A DNA stretch of 64,000 nt from Hydractinia symbiolongicarpus (taxonomy: Eukaryota; Cnidaria; Hydrozoa; Anthoathecata; Hydractiniidae): contig NC_079881.1 in assembly GCF_029227915.1 (NCBI RefSeq), positions 4,650,001 to 4,714,000 of the forward strand. The letters run 5' to 3'. The notes under the pieces are model-generated. The model saw nothing but the letters and a program-made list of their open reading frames with translations, had not been told where the DNA came from and made no database searches. Made by a program: the position numbers and the translations under genes. Each line of letters starts with the position of its first letter. Positions within the stretch are counted from its first letter, which is position 1. Positions 12,601 to 24,600 of the stretch are shown piece after piece.

Positions 12601-15600
12601 AGGAAAAAGCATATGGAAAAATATCCATTTCCTTGTGGTATTTCATCACAAAAAAAAGAAGATTTAAAGAAACTTTGTTCTAAAGGGTTGATTCCAGAAC
12701 AACACCATTCCTTTTTTGATAACCTACCAGTTACAAAATGATTGTTACACTCTACCAGTGATTTCAATATTTCAATTTTATTTTTATTTTTTGTTCCATT
12801 TAAATTTTCCTAATTTATTTCTAGATTTAATATATTAACAATTTAGATAGACTGCAATACTAACAATATTCTCAAAATTATTTTACGAAACTTTTATTTT
12901 CATAAATGTTTGTCTCATTTATAAAGTAAATAACCTACAAAATAATGCAAAAACTTCTATTTTTAACTTTACATGCATACAAAGATTCTTGAACAACCTT
13001 GAACAATGTTTGATTAAACAAAAATTTCTAAGGGGTGGGACTTGGAGTCAGAGATTGTATCACAACGTGGCAGTGGAATGAGGGTATCAGTATCAAATGA
13101 TTACCGCCCTTTCTCCATCTACAACATCGTGTTCTGAGAATATTTTATTTTTTATTTTTTGTTCCATTCAATCTAATTTATTTCTAGATTTAATAATATA
13201 TTTACAAATGAAATTTATTTTTAAATAAACTTCTCTATTCTTGGCTCAATATCTTCTAAGATATCTGTTGCTATGTGCATTGTATAGTAGCCTAAAATAA
13301 TGTAAAAAAAACTGCAATCAACTACTTCTATTTTTAACTAAACATGCATACAAAGGTTTTCACAAATCTTAAACAGTGTTTGATTAAACAAAAATTCTAA
13401 GGAAAGAAACGTGGGGTTTCACCACGTGGCAGTGAAATTAGGGTGGCAGTATCAAATGATACCTCCCTCCCCCTATCCATGACATCACGTGGTGAATATA
13501 TTTAAATTTATTTGTATTTCTGTTCCAATTGAATATTTCTAATTTATTTAACGATATATTTAGTAAATAGATAGACTGTGTATACTAGTAATGTTCTGCA
13601 AAAGGTTCTACTAAACTTCTATTTGCATGACCTTTTCTCTTCTCTTAACTGAATATTGTTACAAGATTGTACTGTGTAACCAAAAAATTCAAAAACCAAA
13701 CTGCAGTTAACTTCTTCTAACTTCAACTTACAAACTTTAAACCACGTTTTATAATTCCTTGACTTTTCATCCCTGAGGGTGGTGTTAGATTACTCTAGTC
13801 TTATTTATTTGAATTCTGATAATAAAATCAAAAAATATTACTTATAAAGTTAAAGTTTGCCCTGAGGTACATTTTCTATGATTCCGTCTGTAACATAAAT
13901 TTTACGTGCCCTCATTAATACCAAGATCTTTAACAATTTTTTATAAAACTAGTTACTGACACCCAGGCCAAAGTCCAATAAAATGAACATTTCTTAAAGC
14001 AAATACTTTTTTTTTCCCAATGATTTTAACATTCATGTTTATTTTTCATTACCCCTTGATGTTATTTTTTAAAAAGTTAACGTTAAAAAGCCTTAAGTCA
14101 CTTTTCTTTCAAAATTGGCTCCAAAACTGTCCAAATCCAAAAAAGTGTAAGACATATTTAAAGTATTCCAAATTACCTCTTTTATTACCAAAAATTTTCA
14201 TTCTATGGCTAATAGGTCAAAAAATATTGTGAAGCCAATTTTTCTTCTTCTTCTTCTCAAAATAAGAGAAATGCAAAAAGGTTAACGTTAAAAAGCCTTA
14301 AGTCACTTTTCTTTCAAAATTGGCACAGAAAATGTCGATATCAAAAAAAGTGTAAGACATATTTAAAGTATCCTAAATTACCTCTTTTATTACCAAGAAT
14401 TTTCATTTTTTGGCTAATAGCTCAAGAAATAACTCCAAGTCAATTTTTGTTTTTGCTTTTCCTCAAAATAAGAAAAATGCACTTAAGGCCTTTTTGTTTC
14501 AAAGCGACGAAATAAGGGCAACCTTTATGTTATCTAAGCCTATGTAAAATATTAATCTACACTTTTTTTATAAACAATTTTTGCTAAACCAATTTGGCAA
14601 GAAAGCTCAACATTATTAGTTAAACATCTTTTCTTCATTGTAGGCTCAGCAACAGATATCAACAACTATGCTAGCAATGATGCTCAATCGCATGCAGTGG
14701 CTAATCAAGTTAACAGAGAGATAGGAGGGTATGATTTTTATTGTGATTATAACTAAAGAGAGTAATAGGAAGTTAAACACAAATCTGACCTCTTATCTCT
14801 CCAAATGTAACTTAGTTACCAGCTAGAGATGTTATATCACTCCTGCCTTTCATACTTTATGACACTGGTGCTATAGTGGGTTATTTCTTGTGTTATGCAA
14901 TGCAATTTTGTGGCATAAGACAGACTGACATCATGCCTCCTATGCAGTAAAATTCATGCAACAATATTTAAGATCTATGTAAAGAAAGAAAACTATATGA
15001 TTATTTTAATATGCTGGTTGAAGCATGTGGCGTATATTTTATAGAATATACATTGATATATTTAGTATGGTGTAATGTTTTGTTGCATAACAAAAGCGAA
15101 ACAAACTAAGTAAATTTATTCATCAACAGCAGACAAAAACTTATATAGTTACTATAATATTATTTACCATATTTTAACATATTTGCTATAAAAGTAGTTG
15201 GATATAAGGTGCATGGTAGAATGTTATTAAAAGAAGACCACTTCAGAAGCAGAAGCTTAAAACAAGGTAAAATATAGTACATGGTGCAAGTACATTAACA
15301 AATAATCATATACAAGCAAACCAATGGTACTTAACACAAACTAAAGTGCAAAATATAGAACAAAAGAAAGATAAATATGCCTGACACAGTGGTGCAATTT
15401 TGCTCCTGCATACAATGTCAAAAAATCACATTGCTTGCACATGAAAAAATCTTACTGTGGTCCAAGCACTTTACTCTATGATCTGTAAAATATTTATTGT
15501 TATTTTTTCTAATTGTAATTTGTTTCTAAATAATAAAAAAATTGTTTTTTTTTTGGATAGACCCAATACTGCAGTGAAGTTACTGATCCAGCGACTGCAA

Positions 15601-18600
15601 CTACGTCAAGAAGTTGTCACACTACAAGCTTTGAATGTTAGTGTTTTCTTTTCGATTCAAGGTTATATATATTTTTTAATAAGGAAAAAATACTAAATAA
15701 AAATTGTATTTCCGTCTCAATTTTTCATTCTGTCTGAAACAGCAAAATAGTTAAATAACAAATTTCACCACAATTGAATAAAAGAGTGAAAATCATCATC
15801 ATCTTTCGCGGCTTAACAACCATTTTCCAAGCTAGCATTAGGTTGAACTTCCAATCTGATCTAGACTGTGCTAGGTATAACTCTAAACTCCCTAACATTA
15901 AGTCTGTCCTTGTTACCTCCTGCGAAGTCTCTCTTGGTCAACTCTGGGCTTTGCCCCTGAAACTCTAAGTCTACATTTTCTTACCCAATTATCCTCGTTC
16001 ATTCTTAAAATGAATAAAATGAGTTACAAAATGATGTAACCTTTGTAACAGTGCTTACAATGATGAGTGGTAACTGAATTCAGTAAGGTTACAAGAAGGG
16101 AAGACCAGCGCAATGAGGTATTCAAGATAGCAAAGCAAATGAAGAAGACTAATCAAGATATTGTAGGTGAGAAGTGTATACGTAATGATGAAGGTGTTTT
16201 GGCTAGCACAGAGGAGGAGAAAAGGGTAGCTTGGAAGAATCATTATCAGAGGTTGCTTAACACTGAGTTTGATTGGGACGAGGATAATTTGTCTGATGAT
16301 GATGTCGTAGAAGGGCCAGCCATGCAGATCAAGACAGAATGGGTAGTGGAGGCTATTAGGAAATTGAAGATTGGCAAAGCTGCAGGAGTATCAGGTATTG
16401 TTGCAGAGATGGTAAAAGCATCTGGATATATTGGAGTTGAGCTTATTACAAGTCTTGCTAACCAGATTATAAAGGATGGTGCTATTCCGAGTGAGTGGCA
16501 GTCGAGTGTAATAGTGAATTGTTTCAAGGGCAAGGGTGATGCATTAGAAAGGGGTAACTATAGAGGTTTGAAGTTGGTTGATCAAGTAATGAAAGTTATT
16601 GAAAGAGTGATTGATAAGTTACTTAGAGAAAGAATTGATATAGATAAGATGCAATTTGGTTTTGTTCCAGGGCGTGGCACTACAGATGCAATATTTTTAC
16701 TCAGACAGCTTCAGGAAAAGTATTTAGGAAAGAGAAAGAATCTCTATTTTGCCTTTGTAGATTTAGAGAAAGCTTTTGATAGAGTGCCACGTAAAGTTAT
16801 TTGGTGGGCTATGAGAAAATTAGGTGTGGATGAGTGGCTAGTTACGATGGTTCAGTCTATGTACAGCAATGCTAAAAGTCGTGTCAGGATTAACGATTCA
16901 CTTAGTGATGAATTTAGTGTAAATGTTGGTGTACATCAGGGTTCTGTACTTAGTCCTTTGTTGTTTATTCTAGTCTTAGAAGCCATGTCGATGGAGTTCA
17001 GAACAGGTTGCCCATGGGAGTTATTGTATGCAGATGATTTGGTTCTCATAGCAGAGTCGATGGAAGAATTAGTTGAAAAGTTTGAGAAGTGGAAGAAAGG
17101 ACTAGAAGAGAAAGGGCTGAAGGTAAACACAGCAAAGTCTAAAGTCATGATAAGTAGCATTGCAGCCAAGTGTGACCTTGTAGTTGGAAAGTGGCCTTGT
17201 GGAGTTTGCAGGAAAGGGGTTGGTAGTAACTCAATTTTTTGTCAGACTTGCAAGTATTGGGTACATAAGAAGTGCCGTAGTATTAATGGAAGGTTAAGAG
17301 CTGGCATACAGTTTGTATGCAAGCGTTGCAAAGGTGAGATTATATAGAATGAAGTATTTCCAGCTTTAATGATGTACAACAGTGGCTCGTTAGAGATAGT
17401 TAAGAACTTCTGTTACTTAGGTGATATGTTGGGCAGTGAAGGGGGTGTTGGAAGAAGTGTTACTTACAGGATAGGTTCTGCTTGGAAAAAGTTTAGAGCG
17501 TTACTTCCTTTATTGACTAGCAGAGTCCTGTCAATTGCGGTAAAAGGTAGGTTGTATGAGGCATGTGTAAGAAGTGTTATGTTGTACGGTAGTGAGACAT
17601 GGGCAGTGAAGCAGGAAGATCTTGACCGTTTAGAAAGGAATGATATGAGAATGGTTAGGTGGATGTGTAATGCCAGTCTGAGAGACAGAAAGAGTTCAGA
17701 TGAGCTAAGAAGCAGGCTAAGTCTCTGTAGAATTAAAGATGTTATCCAGATAAGAAGATTGAATTGGCTGGGGCACTTGGAAAGAATGGAGGAGGATAAT
17801 TGGGTAAGAAAGTGTAGAGACTTGATAGTTCCTGGGGCAAAGCCTAGAGGCAGACCGAGAAAGACTTGGCAGGAGGTTATAAGGACAGACTTGATAGAGA
17901 GGAAGTTGAGTTTAGATCTAACACAGTCTAGATCAGATTGGAAGAGGGTCATTAATATACCCCGTCCAACCCATGCTAGCATGGAAAACGGACGTTAAGC
18001 CGAGAATGATGATGATGATGATACAACAATGAAGGGTAAAATTGATCAGCAAAAAAATGGGATTTTTAACGAAATTGCACCAATTTACTTAAAACAAATC
18101 CCTTCCACTTTACTTGTAAGAGACTCCTTAAATTATAGTTGTTGTTGATACAACAATCAGATATTAATTTTTTAAGCTGTAGGATTAGCTGTAGGAATGA
18201 TCAGTATGTTTTTGCTATTTTCTCCTAAACATATACTTTTGTCGAATAGCAGATTTATTTTTATAGTTACCTTTATGTAGTTTTCACATGACCATATTTC
18301 TAGGTTGTGGAATGTTGTGTAAAGAATTGTGGAGTGAAGTTTCACAATGAGATTGGAAAGTATAAATTTATCAACGAACTCATTAAACTACTTTCACCAA
18401 AGGTAAGATAATAACTGTTTGTGAGGTTTCTTAATTTATAGCTTTTGTTGCATGTATTTCCCAACATAAATTGGTTGGATATTTCTACCTTACTAAAGAT
18501 TAAAAAATGGCTAAGTTTTTGTCACAGAAAACTTTGATAAGAATTTTTTCAACTTTTCTGGTACTTTTGTAAGAATTTTTTTCTAAGAACTTTTTTCTAA

Positions 18601-21600
18601 GAGTTTATTTCTTAGTTCTCTTTTCTAAGTATTTTTTACTGAGTTCAAAAGATGATTTTGGTTACAGCCATATTAATAACATGGATTCTTTAATTAAACA
18701 GTATATCACTGATAGTTTTATAATCTGAAAATCACAATAAACAATGACACAAATATTCAAGGAAGATTAGAGCGTTTAGGAATAAAAAAAACAAGCACTG
18801 GTAGATGTTCTTATCTGATACAAGATGTTGGAGTTGCTGTCCAGCAGAAATTAACGTGCAGGTCTGATATAGGTTACTTGCAAGTGCATTGGTCTCTAGT
18901 GTCTGAAGGTCTTGTATGTCAACAATCAGACGTTGTCGCCATATAACATGACAGTAGCAAGAAGATATTGTAGGAGATTGCATAGAATAAAGTATATATT
19001 CCAAGGGCCAAACTTTGGTACATCAATGGCCATGCTAAACTGAAACCATTTGGCTTCAGCATACATGGATGTCTTGATGGATTCTCAAGAAAGGTGGTGT
19101 AACTAGAAGTTGGACCTATACAAAAAGAATACCAGAAATTATGCCAAAGTATTGCTTTGACACAGTTAAAAATCTGAGGTATTTCAATGCAGATTAAAGC
19201 TGATGATGGTAGAAAGCATGCTCTTATTGAACTGATACACATACTTCTTAGAAACCTTGATGCTGATAAGGAAGAGGCAATGGGATCAGTTAGTATCCTA
19301 ACATCACCACAAAACCAATGGATAGAAGCTTATTAAGCGGAAATTCCTTAGAGAAATTTCTGAGATAGTTTTGTTTTCAAATGGCCACCCTGTTTAAGTT
19401 GATTGTATTAGATTGGTTTCATGAAATTATTTTGTACTGATCTCGTTCGCCTCATTCAAGTGGCTTTGTTTCAACCAGCTCTCACTGAAATTCACACATT
19501 ATTTTAAAAAGAACTGTGGGGAAGGCAGGCCAGTATGTTTTACTTGTCTAACCCATTTAAAGCAGAAAACATGCAGAATTAGATGCAGGTGAAATAAATG
19601 AATTTTCTTTGGATGTGACTGTTGTTAGGTTATTCTGAAGAATTTAAAGATTTTGCTACCACAGTGATGCATGATGAAGGCAAAAGCTTACCTCAAAATC
19701 CAACAGAAGCCTTAGATTTGTATTTATTTTTAATTCAGAAAAAAAATGAAATATTCTTAGATTTCATAAAAAATATAATGACATATTAAATCAGTTAATA
19801 AGTATATTATTTAAAGTCACAATCAATAATATTATACAAAAGCAACAATCTATCAAATATAATAATAAGTGTGATTAATCGCACGCCTGAGTTTTTAAAA
19901 TCAACCTATAAAATCCATTTTGTAGCGTGCGATGGCAGGCCTCGAAATAATTTTTGGAGACTTGTCAAACAAAATTTCCGCCACATTTCGTCGGACAAAA
20001 CGTCCGATAGATTTTCTTCTTGGTCGAAAACGTTTTGTCTTAGAATTATTGAATAGTCCTGGTCCTTTTAATCCACGAGCAAGCCTATTCATAGCCAACC
20101 TGTCCATCCTAGCTAATTCACCGACTCCTGACTTAGTTAAATAAACTACGTAGACTTAAATCTCTTTGGCCTGGCCCCTTCGTCGTTGGTAACCGGGTCT
20201 TACACAACAAAATCCAGCCATGCGGTCCTTAACCAATGCGGAGGTGAACGCCGACAGAGCACGGATGAATCAAGTCTGCAAAACTGCACTTACATGCGGA
20301 ACAGACATTTTATGGATTTACTTGTAGATAATTTCTTCATTTGACAAAGCAATTGAAAGCTATAGAAGGTCCGAATTTAATGGATTTTCTTTATGCCTCA
20401 AGTGTTATTTAAACAATTTTAAAAACAAAACCCACGTGCGGTTGACCCTTTGTGTTCATCGTAGAAATCATAAAATTTTCAAACAGTGTGAGTTAAAAAT
20501 CTTGCTTTATCAAAAAAAAAAAAAAAGCTAAATAGCATTAAATAAAAATTTTGTTACAAAATAGGAACTTACAGGTACAGTAGACATAAATGAAAGGAGG
20601 ATAAATTTGTGGTACAACTATGATAACATCTGTTCAAAGTTAAAACAAACAAAAATAGGGATAAAATGTTGCATCCTGGACCTAAATTATTCGATGTGAT
20701 GGTTGTTCTTTTCTGACTTAAATATACGCAGAAACTGATTTGAAGACAGAACTGACTTTCAGTTAAACTACTTTTGTTTCAAACACATGCATGCAAAATT
20801 CTTAGCGTATGAAATATGAAAGAAACAAAGTAAGCAAATAACTTGACGGAAAACAGTTTCTTGGTAAGAAATTGTTTCAAAACAAAATGTTGTGCAATTT
20901 ATTTATTGTCATTTTAAACCCCATTCTCCAAATACAAATTCCACTTTTCACAGCTTATAGCAAAAATAAATTTTGTGGAATTTCAAAATGACAAACATTA
21001 ATTTTTTTTAACTTAAGTAGCCCTAGAACAGGTCAAAAGTTTTATCCTAATAAGGTTGCCCCATGCTCCTTACCTGCCAGACTTTTTAGTTTAAATAATT
21101 TAGTTTAAGTTCAACTACGCTGTAAATTATGTGATAAGTATTTATTTAAACTAAATAGCTTAGCATATTAGGAGCACGTAAAAGTTTGTTAGTGAATTAT
21201 CGCAAATAGAAAATGATGTAAAGCTTGAAATTAAATAGAGGAAAAACACACATTTCCCATCCCAAAGTTCTTCAAAATTGAGCTGGCCGATACATAGAAG
21301 GCGTGGAAAATTTTGGGAGGGGTGGACAAGTTTGGTCACCACTAAAATTGATTGGTTGAAAGGAAACAAAAAAAGAACAACCTGGTAAATAATGTAAACA
21401 AGTCTGTGCAAAATATTAATCTGCACTCTTATTTAAAAAAAGCAGTCCAAAATTTATCCCTTCAAATTGTCAAGGTTATAAATAATAAATAAATGAAATA
21501 ATTTTTGGAGGTCTTTAGAAAAATGTTTTTTGAAAAAAGAAGTTACCTTTTATTTTGTTATTTGTAGCAAAAAAATTTCTTTTTCCTCCAATTTTTAAAC

Positions 21601-24600
21601 CTAGAGTAAATTTTGACGATTATAAAGAATTTGGTGACTATGCATCAGAAAGTAGAGATAATTCGTTAAAGAATAATAGATATAGTAGTAAATAAATAAA
21701 CTTACATTTTCAATATATTGCTATAAAACCATCTCGAAACTCAACATCAAAAAATAATAATGCTAGAATTTGCTCAACATTTAACTTTTTTTTAGTATGA
21801 TGGAGATATTACACCACAAAGTATTAAGGATAGAGTGACTGAGTTACTATTCGCATGGTATGTCGGTCTACCACAAGAAAAGAAAATCGCAGAAGCTTAT
21901 AAAATGTTAAAACAGCAAGGAATCATCAAAAGAGATCCTGTTGATCCATATAAAGAGGTAATACTGATAATGTTTTAAACTGTCCAAACTATTTTCATTA
22001 GTTTGAGATTATTTCAATGATAATTGGTCAAGTTGTTCTACCAAAAGGCTTGTTTCCATTGAAGTCAAGTTTATTGTATACTCATACATTTATACTGTAT
22101 GCACACAGTATACAAAAAAAATTGTTCGGTAGCAGAAAACACGTCCAAATGGAAACGAGCCTTGGTTAATCTATGTCATGTTAATTTTGTTTAGGTTTCA
22201 AGATAGTTACTATATAACTGCATATATATTTTCAGCAGCTTATTATTTTAAATGTTTCCATAAGCATTTCCATTCTTAACTATTGCTTCCAAGAACTTAA
22301 CGAAGGGATTAGATACTTTTGAATGTATCAAAGGAGTAGAAAAGTGAAGAAGTTCTAGTTTAAATTAAAGTTTGTCATCTAAAAAAATGTGAAAAAATAT
22401 TCCAATAATAATAAGTTCTTGTCAAACTGCATCCTTGCATTAACTTTTTAGGCAGGGCAATTTTCTAAGCCGTTTTGCTGATCCTTATCTTAAAGTTCAA
22501 TTAAAATAAATAGAATTGAATTTTAAGTTATTCTATATTAGTATTGTTCTATTTATTTCTGTTTTTTGAATAAAGTTTAAACACATTCTTTTGTTTTTCT
22601 CAGGGTGCACCACATCCATCGCGTGAACCTCAAAATACTGTTTTTGAAGATGAAGGTAAATCCGAGGTATGTTCTCAATTCTCTTCATATAGCGACCGTT
22701 TTTTTTGAGCGTCACTTTACGGACAAACCTGGGTTGTATTTGCGTAGTGTGCTAAGAGTAGTGGCCTCCCTTTCATTTGTCCTTTACTTGCTACCCACAT
22801 CCATAGTTTAAAGTGCAACTCGTTTTGCACAAAGTAACACCAAACTGGTGTTGACAGCTTAGAAAACGTATTTAGGAAACTCATCAACCTAACGAAACTG
22901 ACAAGAACGTTTTTTGTTTGGTTTCTTGGGCGGATCAATTATTCAGGGTTTTTTTTTGATTTCTGCATCACTCAATAAAGCAATAAATTTTATATATAAT
23001 TTTTATTCGTAGCTACTGAAGACTCTACTTACAAGTACGAATCCCGAAGATCTTCATTCTGCAAATAAATTAATAAAAACGATGGTCAAGGAGGTGAGCA
23101 AATCATGGCGCTCGTCTGTTTTTATTTACATTTTCTGCTGGTTAAATCGATGGATGGTCACAAAATGGCATAGTTTATGATAGAAGATAGATGTTTTCTT
23201 TTCTTTTGTTTTATTAGGAAGAACAACGGCTAGAGAGAGTCTCAAAGCGTATTCAAGATTTGGAAACAGTATCTAATAATGTGAGACTTCTCGATGATAT
23301 GCTAGCTAAACACTGCAGTGATGTAACACAATCGTCTCTTGAGATAATGCATGTGAGTATGAAACAGATGAAGACAGATTTTTTTCATCAGATTAATCCA
23401 AGGAGTTGTTTCATATAACAAATAATGTTGGGTTTTCTATATTGTGATCTGAAAAGTTAGACGCATGAAACCTTTCAAAAAAGTCTGTTTATTTAAAAAA
23501 TCCACAGAGTTTACATCAGATTCTCGCTGGAATCACTGTTAGTTTTACTTTGTTGCTTTGACAGCAAAAGTTTGAAAGCTAGTCTCTTATTGATTTATCT
23601 ACGTTATACATTGTGGTCTGTGTTTAGGACTTGTATGAAAGTTGTTTAAAAATGCGCCCAGAATTATTTCGGCTTGCTAGCAGAAGTGCTGAAGATAAAG
23701 ATGATTCTATGGGTAGGTTTGTGTATGTAGTTGATAAAAATGTGTTCATAAGCTTGAATGACAGCTTGTATACGTTAATAAGAAGTAATTGCTTGAATGA
23801 CAGCTTGTATACGTTAATAAGAAGTAATTTATTGCTAGAAGATTTTTTGGGATTTTTTACATTTTGCAGATGATAAAAAACATGCATTTGGAAAACAAAA
23901 GAATTTTTTTTCATGATAGTATTCTTTTTTTGCGAAACTAATTTTCAAAATTTTTCGCCAAATAAAATTGTGACAAAAAATATGCAAAAGCTAACATAAC
24001 CATTGAAAAATTGGAATACTAACGTTTCTAATTTCCTTTTCTTTTTCCAATTTATGCAGCTGAGATTTTATGTGCCAGCGATGAGTTGACCAGAGTCATC
24101 GATTTATACAAAGAAAAAGTATTGCTACAAAAATTCGATGTTAGTGATCAAAAACCATACCATATTACTCCGACAGGTGAGTGCTCTGGACATATGCCTG
24201 TTGTATGAAGCAAAAAAAGCAGTTCTTGAATCTTAATGACTCTTACTTAAGCTACACAAGTCTCTAAAATCCTGGTTTAACTGTCATAAGAAGGGTTTTG
24301 AGCCAACAACCTTCCGGACGTGAATGAAACACTTAACAAGCATCCTTGTTGCTCATATACTGCTGCATAAAAATAATACGTTGTTTCTAGCCTATCTAGA
24401 CTGCTTTCTTATTTTTTATCTAGATAACCAAAATGCGAACACAAGCTCTTTGCTTGATCTTGGTTTTGATGCACCGCAACCTACGCCCCCTTCAACTCAA
24501 GCAAACAACACATCCAGTGAGACTAGCCTCTTAGATGAACAATTTAAATTGCTAGGTATGGAAGTCAGTAAAATTTTTAAAAATTACGACTATTTTTTTA

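Larger units (their letters stand above)
8197..14510 (+). mobile_element. 6.3-kb DNA transposon with intact transposase-like gene
   Basis: The two ends are inverted copies: TCGTCGCTTT followed by an A-rich spacer and AAAAAGCCTTAAGTGCAT at the left (8197-8230), and its reverse complement at 14475-14510. Both ends are rich in a 14-bp motif AAAAAGCCTTAAGT in both orientations (about seven copies at 8213-8525, three at 14085-14495), as expected of subterminal transposase-binding sites. Between them is one complete seven-exon gene in the same orientation as GGA. The element fills most of GGA intron 1 and stops 133 bp before exon 2. The target duplication is unresolved: flanks read ACAAA on the left and AATAA on the right. 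Superfamily not assigned. Confidence 0.8.

Noticed and set aside
16055-17169. Minus-strand open frames opposite the reverse transcriptase
   Set aside because: Shadows of the plus-strand coding frame.
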